Below are positions 23,874 through 35,087 of a stretch of DNA of 64,000 nucleotides, piece by piece. The position numbers and the translations under genes were made by a program. How positions within the stretch are numbered: the stretch's first letter is position 1; every line of letters begins with the position of its first letter. Under the pieces are notes generated by a model. That model did not search any database and was not told the origin of the DNA. It saw only the letters and a program-made list of their open reading frames with translations. The stretch spans positions 6,830,652-6,894,651 of the forward strand of contig NC_063444.1 in the NCBI RefSeq assembly GCF_020379485.1. Direction: 5' to 3'. The stretch is from Brassica napus (taxonomy: Eukaryota > Streptophyta > Magnoliopsida > Brassicales > Brassicaceae).

Positions 23874-23941
23874 TCTCACACTCCATCTCTTATCTTCACC
23901 AAAAATTATTTCCTCCTCACGATTATACTATACACTCCGCG

Positions 23942-26866
23942 ATGAAGTTATCCGATGTTTCCAAGTCAGTGAAAACGAACGGTGAAGCTACGGTTCCCTC
24001 CGTTCCGGTCAAACCCGTCAATCGAACCGGTGTCTCTTCCGGCGATGACAAAGCCGACGATGTCAGTTCCGTGAAATCAGAAGGTGTCTTGGTGGTCTCC
24101 TCCGGTTCGAGCAAGTCAATCGACAAAACCGGTGCTTCTTCCGGCCTCAACATCGGCGCTAGGGACAAAGCCTCTGTCTCTTCCCGCGATAAAGGCAAGG
24201 CTATCGTTGGGAAGGCGATTACCTTCAAAGACGTGACGTTCGGGCCACATGAAGGCGAGATACGGTTTCGTCTGATCCACTGATGGGAGGCTTGGAATGT
24301 TCAGACGAAGGTGCTTATTGGCCTCGAAATGCTCCTCATCGATGAAGAGGTAGAAACCGATATCTTTTTGCAATATTAGTTTAGGAAATTGTTTGGTTGA
24401 AATGCTATTATATCACAGTACCCGGTTGTTTATCATCGCTTTAAACCAAATATTTGCTATATATGTCTTATTATATCTCAACAACATCCAGCACCCTGAT
24501 AGCTAAGTTGTTGTTAGCATCATCATGAGTATATTTTTGTGGGTTAGATATATAAATAAATTTTGTTTCGACTCAAGTTATCTTGGCTAGCTTCTCTAAC
24601 TACTTCTCTTTTGTAACAGGAAAATGTTATCCATGGTTTCATCCCTTATGGAAGGATTGAGACTTACTTGCGTCACATGAAGGCCGGTGGTACTTACCGA
24701 CTCAACAAGTTTTTCGGATCAAAGAGCAAGCCTATTTATCGGGTAGCTGAACCAGATGTCACCATTAGCTTCTCATGGAACTCTGTCCTCTCTGATCTTG
24801 AGGACAGTTCGATCCACTTCCCTGATGATCGGTTCCAGATCCATGGATACAGAGAATTTGAGGCTGCCTCCGACAAAAGAGGTGATCTTTATGGTAAGCT
24901 CTCACCAGCATTAAACCACATAGATGTTTTAATTGATTCTGGAGTGTTGCCTAGGATAGTGTTTTCGTACAGACTCAGAAATTTAGGTTTTATTGCTGGG
25001 TTTATAAGATATAAAGCATTGATTTTTATTCTCTTCTTTGCAGATTATGTAGGCCACATCAAACTTGTGAATGGGCAGATTCTCAGTGACGGTCCTCTTC
25101 TTGATGAAGCAGAGATAGTTGCATCCCGCCGAGTTGAGCTTCATGTTCAAATACATGAGTGAGTTGTTCTCTATCTTCTTCAGCATACACATATGGTTTA
25201 TCTTACCGAATGGTTTGTGTTGTTACAGCAAACCCGTGCTGAAGTTGTACCTCTGGGACAAGGCTGCTTTTCAGTTCTGTGAGAAGTTCAAGGCGTCTGG
25301 AGGCACTGCCCGTGTTATCTTAGTAACCATCTTATTCCCGAGACGGTTTGGAGGTTTGTAATACTAACTTTTTATTGCTGTTTAAGATGTTAGTTATGGT
25401 TCGGATCGTATCTGTTAGGCTGGTTTAGAATAGGTATTATTTTCTGTGGTGCATAATTATTGATATATGCTGGTAGAGCTGCTTTCTAGTTGACATTAGA
25501 GTTTAATATCTATGTAACATTTTTTAAAATATGCTAAGAAATAAGGGTCGACTAAACTATATTGGAATTGATAGAAAAAAGATAGTGGTTGAACTGCTTT
25601 TTGGAATTGACTCTAGAGTTTATTAGTTATGAAGCATTTTAAATATATGTGAATAGTTATTAGTAGATTGAGCAAGACCTGAACTGATTATATATACTGT
25701 ATTGATATACATATTCTCTTACTTTAGAAATGTCATAATTTTGCTTATGTATCATGTCGTCTTTCTGTTGTAGGCGTCCTCTCTCTATCTTCTATGGCGT
25801 CTTCACGGGTATTTCTGGATAGTGATGTCCAGGAAACCCGGTTCTACCTCAGCTGGTAATGTTTAGGTTTCATGATTTGTAATATCATTGCAGTTACTAC
25901 GATATTATAATTTCTGATTTGACTTTTTCTTCAGGCTGGACTTGAACTTAGATGTTGCCAACAAGGTTAATGCAGAGGTGGTCACCAAGCCTGAGACAGC
26001 GACTTTGGGAGATCTCTTCTCCTATATGAATCAGGCATCCGCTAAGGTATTATAGTCTCAATATCCGATGCATTGATAAGATTATCTAAATCTCGCATTT
26101 AATTTTTCAAACATGTTTCCAGGTTGCTTTGTTTGAGTGCACAGCAACTATTGATGATGTTGTGCACAGTTCTGGGTGGTATTATATAGGCTGCGGTGTG
26201 TGCCATACCAAGGCGACCAAAGGACCTACAACCCTCATGTGTAAGAAATGTGGGAAGAGTGAGATTGATGGTGTGGCGCAGTAAGTGGTTTACATATGGT
26301 TATATACATTCTTTGACTGCAATGTTTATTAATGTCTCTCTGTTACAGGTACCTGTCTAAGCTCTCTGTTTATGATCAGAAGGATCAAGCCGTATTTGTT
26401 GTCCTTGGGGATGCTGGTGAGAAGTTGACTGGAAAGAAAGCTGCCGAGTTGGTTGAAAGATACTATCAGGTAATTGGAAACTTGTATATTTATAAGATTT
26501 AAAAAGAGATTATTAGTAAAACTTTGAAAATGTATTCTGACAATGTCTAAATATATGTTAGGCCAGTGATAATGTGGGAGAAGATCACATAGTTCCAGTG
26601 CCTCAAGCCATGATTGATACCATTGGGAAAACAAGGAAGTTCATTGTGAAGGTATCAGATCACAATCTGAATGGCAAGTCCCAGACTTTAACTGTGACAA
26701 AGGTGCTCCCTCTTGAAGCCCCAGAACCCGTGGTCAAGACAAGAGATAACGTTGATGGGGAATCTGATAGTGAGGGGGGGGGGGGGGTGATCATGCAGAT
26801 GAATCGATGAAGAGGAGTGCTGATGGGATTGAGTTAGAAGGTGTCAAGCGTGCCAAATGTGGCTGA
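23942..26866 (+). pseudogene. RPA70-like (replication protein A 1 / DUF223 type) gene with two lesions
   Basis: Nine exons: 23942-24349, 24620-24893, 25044-25158, 25229-25353, 25774-25855, 25935-26046, 26123-26280, 26349-26469 and 26562 onward. After a Ser/Val/Lys-rich N terminus come OB-fold regions (ITFKDVTFGPHEGEIRFRLI, IHGFIPYGRIETYLRHM, HIKLVNGQILSDGPL, KLYLWDKAAFQFCEKF) and a C-terminal OB fold with zinc ribbon C-x2-C-x12-C-x2-C (CGVC ... CKKC). RPA70 proteins bind single-stranded DNA; this Brassicaceae subfamily is expanded and also carried by Helitrons. Lesions: an in-frame TGA at 24281-24283 in exon 1, and a G14 run (26774-26787) that shifts the tail, so the frame stops at 26810 instead of continuing to 26866 (ending RAKCG). 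The remaining exons are clean, implying recent inactivation or sequence error. Confidence 0.75.
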
Positions 26867-27774
26867 TGAAGTCCTATTTCTTTGTTCTGTTTAATTTAAG
26901 ACTATGTTTTGTTTTCTCCTTTTCTGAATTTTGCTTTGCAGTGTTATAACAACCTTGGTTATAAACTCTTTTGCTAATAAAATCTATCTTTAATATCTAT
27001 ATATTTATGAGTTTGGAAAAATAATGATAGATAAATCATTATACTTTCTTGACGTACGAATGAGTGAGTAGTCTATGCCAAACGAAATTTTAATACCCTT
27101 GGTCTTTTGTTTGGAATAAAATGATGTCTTAGTAAGAGTGTGGGACATTGGAATTATTTAAAAAATTCTCTATATTACATTATAGTTAGTTTTGTTTGTT
27201 TATAATAAATAGTTTTTTAAATGATAAGTGACTTATAATTTTATATTTGTATTTGTGGTCTATGTAGTTTAAATTTAGTTATGTAAATATAATTGTTTAT
27301 GTTGTTATTTTAATCTAGGAAAGTTAAAAAAGAATAAATAGAAATGAGACAAGTGTAAATACTTTTAAATTTACAGAAGTTGAAAAGTAAGTCTAAGACA
27401 AGGTAAGTTCCTCCCAGAAACTATAATATCTACTATTAATCTCTTTCCATGTTATATAGTTTGAACAAAATATAATAATGGCTAACTATATAATGTGATC
27501 TTTATAATCTATATAGAAACCAATAAAATGATAATATCTATATATATTTACCACATCACTTGGTTGATAACAAACCAATTCAGAAATATTTCAAATTCCG
27601 AATTCAATTCACAACTACTATTCCGAATTGAACAACTGGTTTTTATTTAATTAGAGTAGAATTAGTTTAGAATTTTTTTAAGTTTGCTGTGTGATTTGAA
27701 ATTATGATATTAGATGATTACTTAACATTGTTTAGGACTAAGTTCTTGAACTCAATCGATCAAAAACATAATAA
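26867..27774. other. AT-rich 3' flank, no gene
   Basis: Non-coding. Polyadenylation-type AATAAA-like sequences occur near 26975-26985. Confidence 0.35.
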
Positions 27775-27783
27775 TTATAAATA

Positions 27784-28633
27784 GAGAAATTCTTGGGTTC
27801 ACCCCCTAGGGTGAACCTATAGATTCACCAACCAATAGTGTTTGAGTAATTGATATTTTATATCTTTTAAAAAAGGAAACAAAATTGAATTTTCAAATAA
27901 GATTATATTTTTAAAATAAAACAATAAAAATACATAAAAAATAGTTACAAAAAAATATATATATATTGTTAAACCGTTAGCAAAATATTAAATCCTATAC
28001 CCTAAATCCTAAACTCCAAACCCTAAATTATAAACCTTAAATCTTGGATAAACCGTAAACCATTGGAAAATTTTAAACCCTAAATCATACATTAAAAACT
28101 AAATCTTAATAACACTAAACCCTAAACCCTAATCACTAAACCCTAAACCCTTGGATAAACCCTGAACCCTTGGATAAATCATAAACTCTAGGATTTAATT
28201 TTAAAATATTTAAAATTAAACCCTAGAGTTTATGATTTATCCAAGGGTTCAGAGTTTACCCAAGGGTTTAGGGTTTAGTGATTAGGATTTAGGGTTTAGT
28301 GTTATTAAAATTTAGTTTTTAATGTATGATTTAGGGTTTAAGATTTTCCAACGGTTTAGAGTTTATCCAAAGTTTAAGGTTTAACGTTTAGGGTTTAGGG
28401 TTTAGTATTTAGGGTATAGGGTTTATTATTTTGCTGAAGATTTAACAATATTAATTTATTTATTTTTTGTAACTATTTTTATGTATTTTTATTATTTTAT
28501 TTTTTAAAATATAATCTAATTTGGATATTTAATTTTATTTCTTTTTTTTAAAAGATATCAAATAATAATACTCAAACACTATTGGTTGGTGAATCTAGAG
28601 GTTCACTCTAGGGAGTGAACCCAAGAATTTCTC
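27784..28633. mobile_element. Foldback MULE-type MITE with telomere-like arms
   Basis: An 850-bp near-perfect inverted repeat centred at about 28208. The termini begin GAGAAATTCTTGGGTTCAC and are flanked by identical 9-bp duplications TTATAAATA (27775-27783 and 28634-28642). A 9-bp duplication is the Mutator signature. The arms contain many CCCTAAA/TTTAGGG-like heptamers with degenerate spacers (about 28000-28170 left, 28240-28430 right). No coding frame. It should fold into a long hairpin if transcribed. Confidence 0.85.
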
Positions 28634-28717
28634 TTATAAATATATGTAGACAACCATGAATGATTAAATACATTAACTCTTTATATAAGCCAAAAATGGA
28701 AATTTTGCCGAAAATAA

Positions 28718-28790
28718 AAAAAATGTTGATACCAGGGTTCGAACCCTAGACAAGAGCATATGCGAAGGCTACTCTACCGATAGACTAAAA
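28718..28790 (-). ncRNA. tRNA-like / SINE head with A and B boxes
   Basis: On minus, TAGTCTATCGGTAGAG (A-box-like, 28772-28787) is followed after about 24 nt by AGGGTTCGAACCCT (B box, 28734-28747) and then a T-rich run. The spacing is tRNA-like, but no complete cloverleaf with an acceptor stem is evident. A tRNA-derived SINE remnant or a degenerate tRNA are both possible. Confidence 0.4.
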
Positions 28791-28899
28791 ACACACATTG
28801 CAAATATATGCCAAACCCTAAACATATCTATGAACCGCTCGGGAAGATTTAATTGCTTCTTCTTCCTTTTTAACGAGGGAAACTCGACCCTTCCTCTTC

Positions 28900-28907
28900 T
28901 ATATTTA
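28900..28907 (+). promoter_or_regulatory. Probable TATA box
   Basis: TATATTTA lies 36 bp before the ATG at 28936, in a C/T-rich context. The start context GCCATGG is strong. Confidence 0.4.
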
Positions 28908-28935
28908 AACTGCCTTCCAATCCAATCTCCTCGCC

Positions 28936-29853
28936 ATGGCTGATCAAAATCTTTCTTCTTCTGTTCGAACTAGGATTCGGAGGTTTAGCGAGATTAATAA
29001 CGCATATGGAGAACACTTCCAATTCCGATCGCGAGTCCCGTTCAAGTCGTTTGATGATCGTTTACAAGAAAGTCGATTGATATTCTCCGGAACCGTTCCG
29101 CCGATCGGGGGTTACTCTCGGCGTCATCACAGCCACAAAGCCACTATCGGGTATCGCTCTCTTTGTCTCCGAGGTTTTGTGGTTCAAAGTTATCTAGATC
29201 CTAGGAATCGTCTTTTAGAGGATGTGTTTCGGGTTATTGATAACATAGGGTGGTGTTACACGGTGTTGCATGTGAATCCGTTCTGTCCTAGAGTTGTGAG
29301 AGAGTTCATCTCTAACAAACCATTCAACGAGGATGGAGCTCTTATTCGGGGATTTGTGTACCGCTTCTCCCCTTCGGTGATCAACCAATTGATGATGACA
29401 CCAACTGTCAAACACTCCTTTCAGTGGAAAGACGTTGTGCTGAAGCAGGCAATCACACACCTCACCGGGGGTCAATGCTCTGGATGGACGGGATTCAATC
29501 TCAATGCTCTGCTCAATCCCTTCCAAGTTCTATACCGTGTGTGTGAGCGTAATTGGCTTCCAGGTCCGGATTCTGATTTGATGATCAAAAAGCGTCTCCG
29601 ACTCCTGTATGCTGTTGCCAAACGCAAAGAAATCGATTTTGGTCAACTTGTGTATGAACAAGTGATCGACATGACCCGCGTAACAGACTTGGACACAAGC
29701 TTGATATTTCCAAATCTTATTTATCAGCTCTTGGTGCTTCAAAAAGAAGTCCCTCTGTTACCGGGAGATGAAGAACCTATTGGAAGAGGTCTCCCCATCT
29801 ATGGCTCAGGAAGTGACGGAAGTGGTCCAAGGGGACGTCGAAGGCTATGTTAG
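28936..29853 (+). CDS. Intact single-exon gene with a plant-transposon-protein-like domain
   Basis: 305 residues without interruption. The N terminus is Ser/Arg-rich. From about residue 80 a domain reads YTVLHVNPFCPRVVREFISN, IRGFVYRFSPSVINQLM and a C-terminal ERNWLPGPDSDLMIKKRLRL, DFGQLVYEQVIDM and SLIFPNLIYQLLVLQ. This pattern (virion-arrival, pocket-like REFY..., then FS...IN.L) is what I associate with the putative plant transposon protein domain and the ATHILA ORF1 family. The tail is Gly/Ser/Arg-rich. No retroelement LTR or polymerase adjoins it, and codon reading is clean, so it may be a captured or domesticated copy. Biochemical function is unknown. Confidence 0.6.
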   Translation: MADQNLSSSVRTRIRRFSEINNAYGEHFQFRSRVPFKSFDDRLQESRLIFSGTVPPIGGYSRRHHSHKATIGYRSLCLRGFVVQSYLDPRNRLLEDVFRVIDNIGWCYTVLHVNPFCPRVVREFISNKPFNEDGALIRGFVYRFSPSVINQLMMTPTVKHSFQWKDVVLKQAITHLTGGQCSGWTGFNLNALLNPFQVLYRVCERNWLPGPDSDLMIKKRLRLLYAVAKRKEIDFGQLVYEQVIDMTRVTDLDTSLIFPNLIYQLLVLQKEVPLLPGDEEPIGRGLPIYGSGSDGSGPRGRRRLC

Positions 29854-31588
29854 TGTAATAGCCAAGTGTTTTTTTGTAAAGTCCATCGTTCTCTCATGAA
29901 TGTAGCTAACATATGATCTTTTTGATAAGTAACTTGTGTCTGAATCCTCTTCCGAATGTTGTAATCACAATGACAGTTATGTTTTTGTTATGATGTCATT
30001 GTCTAAATGAAAATGTTGTTTGGTATGAGATTATCCTTTCAGTTGTTTTTATTATTACTCTTTTCGTTCCACCATTGTTGAGATGATCTTATTGTTGTTA
30101 GAAAGACAAACATATTTATAACCATAAGAAGTTTCTGAGGAATCATTTTGGTCTACATAAATAACTCAGAACTAGATTCTTGGCTTTGTTGTAAAAAAGC
30201 CGTACGAAGAGGTGCAGATTCTTGGCTTTGTTCGATTCTATACATTATGTGTTTGCTTTCAAATCCCGAGACAAAACTCTACACAGCCAAAGTAGTTGTA
30301 CTTGGACATAAACGATGCGTCTATAAAAAAGGAGCAACATATAAACCCTCAATGCGAGGAATAAGAAAAAGTCATGGCTGAGAATTAAAAAAAAAAATGG
30401 TACAGTGGAATCATAAGAAACTATCAAAATCTACTTAATTTACATGATTCCTAATCGATATGGAACCATAAGAAAATCATATATTTTCAGGAAATCACCA
30501 CGGGAAAAGGAAGGTTAGATATTTTATTGATCCAACGTTCACAATTTCGACCATATCATGGTACTTCTTTTATTGTCCACACCGCAGTTTATGTTCTTCA
30601 AAAGACTTGATATATTCTTAAATTATTTATGATTACTTAAGCTATTCTTTTTGTTTTTAAACAATCCAATAAGCTTGATTTTTTAGAGTTTTGAAAAATA
30701 CAATTCTTTCATTCCAAACAATAGCATTCTTAATTATCTGCACTTTTCATTTTTTGGATAGTTAAAACTACATCAAATCTAGCCATTTTTTTATAATGCT
30801 ATGAAGACTTTGTTTTCCCTTTATTTAAAAATTTGCTTAAATTTTTTTAAAATTTATATCATGTAAACAATAATTAGTATTTCTATGGTATCAATTTAGT
30901 TTAATATGTGATTCCATATATTGCAATTTTGGATCCTTTCATGTACGGTCCCTATATTTAATTTCGAATAACATAATTAGAACCATATTTCATATTTGAT
31001 TGAAGGGAAACTTCAAAAAAAAAAATTTATACCATTGGATTGGAATGATTCAACGGTTGAGATTAGTAGTTTAAGTTATCCTCACCATTGGCTCCCATTG
31101 GTCGAACCCATTGGAAGTAACGCCGTATTTTCCTGATATAGGGAGTCATCCTATAGATTCTACTACGCTAATCGATTCATCTCTTCCCTCAAACCACCAC
31201 AAGTCTCTCTCATATGTCGTAATCCATCTCAAGCCACCACAACACTAAGATCCTCCACAATCCTATCCCAATTCTGTTTCAACCGGCATAGTTTAGATTA
31301 GAGCATTATCTTAGACAGGTAATCAACATCTAGACCATTGATCTTATTCATCCATCTCTCTGATCTTTCTAATACACCGCAAGCCTCATATATCCACAAA
31401 GATTTGAAGCCTTACGTTTCTCAAAGATATAACCAAAGATCTAGCTTTCATAAATTTATAAGTTTAGTCTTCCCTAATTGCCTCATCAGATAGGTTTGTT
31501 AAATAGCTAGGATTGCATGTTCTTATTATCATTTTTATCCTTATTCTAAAGATCTAGATTTGGTTAACTTTTACAGCTACCAACTCTG
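29854..31588. other. AT-rich non-coding stretch
   Basis: No gene supported. Around 30600-30720 it resembles 34880-35020 near the Helitron end (shared CAAAAGACTT, TTATTTATGATTACTTAAGC-like and CTTTCATTCCAA-like blocks). A C/T-rich leader and a possible GT-AG intron (about 31320-31576) precede the next frame. Confidence 0.4.
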
Positions 31589-31891
31589 ATGGAAGCAAAG
31601 AAGCAGTCAACACAGCTCAACCAGCCACAACAACCGCCACAACAATTAGCGGTCAGCACAGCTCAGCCAGCCACATCAATAAGCACTCAAGGAAGCTCAA
31701 CCTCAGGAGTAACTAATGTATACAAGCTAAGCAAAGCCGAGCTCAGACGCTACTAATTGACACGCATTGAGGAACCAGAAGAACACATCGACCCAGACTA
31801 CTTGCATTATTTGAGAGCAATAGGTGCGTACGACTCATTTCAGCAGCAGTCAGAACGAGGAAAGGGTCGTGGTCGTAAGAGTCGACGCTAA
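31589..31891 (+). pseudogene. Unrecognised small gene, one nonsense codon
   Basis: 101 codons from ATG to TAA with a single in-frame TAA at 31754-31756. It is Gln/Pro/Thr/Ser-rich at first (QLNQPQQPPQQLAVSTAQ), then KLSKAELRRY, the stop, and RIEEPEEHIDPDYLHYLRAIG, ending in a basic GKGRGRKSRR. An acceptor-like TTTACAG just upstream suggests a spliced 5' UTR. I do not recognise the family. Confidence 0.4.
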
Positions 31892-33318
31892 CACATCTAC
31901 CTAATATTCCTAATGTTGTGATATTTGTATCACCACTGCTTCGCTAATCTTTTATTTGCTTCAGTATGCTATATTTGCTTGGTATGTATAATTTGATTCT
32001 CTATGTTTGATTTGCTTCGGCATAATATTTTCTTTGCTTGGTATGTTATATTTGCACAGTATGCTATATTTGCTTGGTATGTTTTGATTCACTAATGTTG
32101 ATGCAGCAATTCAACCAACAAATGTTTCATTATTCAATAAGATACATATAAAAAAACATTATCTATAAAACTTTACATCCTAGCACAAGAAACATTTGTT
32201 ATATACTTATATCATACGGAGCTACATTGACATCACACTTGTGGGAGTGTCATACAAACCCATTGAGGCATCTCCTGAACAATACATAACCATGATCAAT
32301 TTATAACTAAATTATAATACTGAGTGGAACCATATGTTAACTTATAGCTTATAATCGAAAATTAACTATCAAGAGCAATTATCAATAAACAACCGATCTA
32401 TCTCAGCTATCCCCCAACAATCAATTACTTTCCAAGCACACAATGACAACGGACACAATCACTTCAATTACAACACAAGAAAAAATATAAACGCACCATG
32501 AACGACCCATAATATTTCAAGATTTATAACTATATCGTATCTCACCGAGTAATGTATTCTACTTCGGATATAATAAGTGCAACCATAAATATTTTCGCAT
32601 TTTTTCTACCCAAAAATAGTTTCCCATCTATGTGAAACGTATAACAAATTGGAACATCCATTCTAAACTTGATTACTCCTAGCATAAAATAATAATTATA
32701 TAATTTAAATCAAACACACAATTGAAATAGCCCATTTATTTGACCAACCGAATTCGAATAATTTATATCTCTTTTTTTATTGTTTTATATATGGATTATT
32801 TTTTACTTTTATATCACATAGATTATGTTATTATAGTTTATGTTTACGTTAATGGTTTTAAATTAATTTTTATGAAAATATTCAAACTGAAACATCTTTT
32901 ATAACTATGATCAATTTATTATGCTTAAGACCAAGTCATGTTTATTAATTCGTAACTTCTTTACTATTCAACATATATTAATGTTGTAACATATGGTGTA
33001 TTAGAAAACTTACAACTTTGCCACCTATTTAACCCCTTGCATCCTGTATCCATTATACAACTCCTTCATATCTCTAAACAACTCCACCAAAATCTAAACA
33101 TGAGTCAAGTATTTTGGGATATACGCCACAAAATGGAACCAAGTTTAACATCTCCAAAAAGAGTCATTACCATGAAGATAAAGAGGCCAAGTACACAGCA
33201 AACAAAAATTGTGATATCTGTCGCCGTGAAGACAATAAGCAGTGGCCACCTAATCCACGAAACGGTACGCGATATGGAGTACATGCTTGGATACCAAAAA
33301 ATAGATTTTGACTAGGTG
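31892..33318. other. AT-rich stretch with weak coding-like segment near its end
   Basis: Mostly non-coding. At 33114-33311 a 65-codon frame contains CDICRREDNKQWPPNPRNG and stops shortly before the RING-type frame; it may be a displaced upstream exon of that gene. Confidence 0.35.
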
Positions 33319-33660
33319 ATGGAGATTATCGAGCAGACTTCTGACTTTGCCGCACGCACTACTCCGACGCTCGATGATCCCACAAATATAGATCTTGATA
33401 TAATTGTTAAGATATCTGATTACAATCCAGACGCTCTCCGCAGAATTGACCTAGACGTCTATATCATCGAGCTTCGGGAAAATCGAAGGGAGCCCACCCC
33501 TAGCGAGAAAGATGATATATGCTCAATTTGCTGCGAAGAGTTTGGCACAGAAGGAGATATCAACTCTTTGAATTGTAAACATTCCTATCATCATCGCTGC
33601 ATCTTGGACTGGGTTGGAAAAACCTTAACATATCCATATTGTAGGGCAATACTTGCTTAA
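33319..33660 (+). pseudogene. RING-H2-type gene remnant lacking one zinc ligand
   Basis: 113 residues. An acidic N-terminal part leads to a RING-H2-like module: CSICCEEF, CKHSYHHRC, ILDWVGKTLTYPYCRAILA. Compared with the C3H2C3 pattern, the first Cys of the last pair reads Tyr (YPYC instead of CPYC), a one-base change from TGT to TAT. RING-H2 proteins are typically E3 ubiquitin ligases; without this ligand the zinc fold should be impaired. Any N-terminal exons are not clear. A truncated relative of plant RING-H2 genes is the best description. Confidence 0.6.
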
Positions 33661-34202
33661 TGTACATGAGATCCATTATCTCATCTACATAGTTGTTTGC
33701 TTTGTCTTAATAATTTAATGGAAAAAAGAAATAAAAAGATGAAATTTTGCATTATCCAACATAATAATAGTTGCACGTACAACAAACAATTGCAAACAAC
33801 AATTACTTATAATCCATAAATTATGAAAATAATCATATTTCAGATTCATATTAGTTATCTTAATACCATTGATTCAAATTTTGTATTACTGATAACCAAG
33901 GATATGATTTGGTTGTGGGATAAAATTTCATGTATTTTATATTGCATAATTTACTGAATTTTGATGTTTGGTTTTTGAGGAAAACTTATATTGAAACCTG
34001 ATTATCTACACAAATTATTAGCTTATATCGAAACTTATTAGATAGTAAAAATATAATATAGATATAATATGTGACAAATCTATATATTTTGTTTTTAGGA
34101 GTTATAATCCTTTTCTTATTCTTGAAAATAGAGATGGTGATGGTGATTAACCGAATATTTGTATAAACACATTAACTATGTCTACAACAATTATATAGTG
34201 GA

Positions 34203-34568
34203 ATGTGCAATAGTACACGTATGATCCTAACCCACATTGGCGATCGCGTGCTCAAGGCCGAAATTATCACTGGCTCCCACATTGGAAAAGATGTCTTGAT
34301 CCCAAGAATTGTTCTTTTGTATGATGAAACAAAGTTACCGTTCACATTACGTCGGCGGCAAGTCCCTATCAGATTGTTTTATGCAATGACAATCAACAAA
34401 AGCCAAAGCCAGAGTTTAAAAGATCTCATCTTATATCTGCCTAAACCAGTCTTCTCTCATGGTTAACTTGATGTGGCCCTCTCATGTGTCACAAGCAAAG
34501 CAGGATTAACGATCATCAAAACCGAAGATTCCCACCAGTTGAAAGTGAAAAACATAGTCTACAAATAA
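34203..34568 (+). pseudogene. Helitron helicase C-terminal fragment
   Basis: Reads MCNSTRMILTHIGDRVLKAE, GKDVLIPRIVLLYDETKLPF and RLFYAMTINKSQSQSL, the last motifs of the PIF1-like helicase of Helitrons. A TAA replaces the Gln codon after VFSHG at 34464-34466. The next segment, in the same frame, has ALSCVTS where the family has ALSRVTS. It ends at 34566-34568. The Rep domain and helicase motifs I-IV are absent. Confidence 0.8.
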
Positions 34569-35059
34569 ATATTCAAAGGCCTTCCTCCCAACAAAGGTAT
34601 TTTTAATTAAATTAGTAGTCTTCACTCACATCATTTTCAGAGGTCTTCTGATAAAATATTATATTCACAGATTTACAATGCCCAACATAGCAACCAAACA
34701 ATGATACAATCAAATGAGAAGGACCTACACGGAGTTTTTTTCCCAGCTAAGTCAGGTATGTACCTTTTTATATAAATAACATAACTATTGTATTTGCTTA
34801 AATTTATGCTTACTAACTTATTCTTAACTAATTTCAGGCAATTTCTTTCTGATGAACCTCAGCACAACTTCTGATCTACAAAAGACTTAATCTGTTTCTT
34901 ACATTATTTATTATGTTTACTTAGCTACTCTTTTAGCTTTAAAACAATTGCGTGAACTCGATATTCACCAATTTTCAAACATTTTGGAAAAAAATTCTTC
35001 CATTCCAACCAAAAAAACATCGAAACATATAATCAAAAATTGACTATCAACCCACTTTT

Positions 35060-35087
35060 CCGCGCATCGCGCGGAGACAGGACCTAG
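35060..35087 (+). mobile_element. Helitron 3' terminus (hairpin plus CTAG)
   Basis: A 6-bp GC stem CCGCGC/GCGCGG with ATC loop, then 9 nt, then CTAG before T. This is diagnostic for the end of a Helitron. Confidence 0.8.

Larger units (their letters stand above)
23491..35087 (+). mobile_element. Candidate Helitron carrying an RPA70-like gene
   Basis: Right end: a GC-rich hairpin CCGCGC-ATC-GCGCGG (35060-35074), then GAGACAGGAC and terminal CTAG (35084-35087) before T, the standard Helitron 3' structure. Left end: TCTAATACTAAAAGG at 23491 after A, typical of Brassicaceae Helitron starts, so the pair would fit insertion between A and T. Inside lie an RPA70-like gene and a Helitron helicase C terminus (34203-34568); plant Helitrons are known to carry both. 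The Rep domain and most of the helicase are missing, and later insertions are present. The right terminus is firm; the pairing with this left end is inference, and a closer left end could exist. Confidence 0.4.

Noticed and set aside
28000..28440. True interstitial telomere array
   Set aside because: Heptamers are degenerate and in opposite orientations inside an element with its own termini and 9-bp duplication, so they are part of a foldback transposon.
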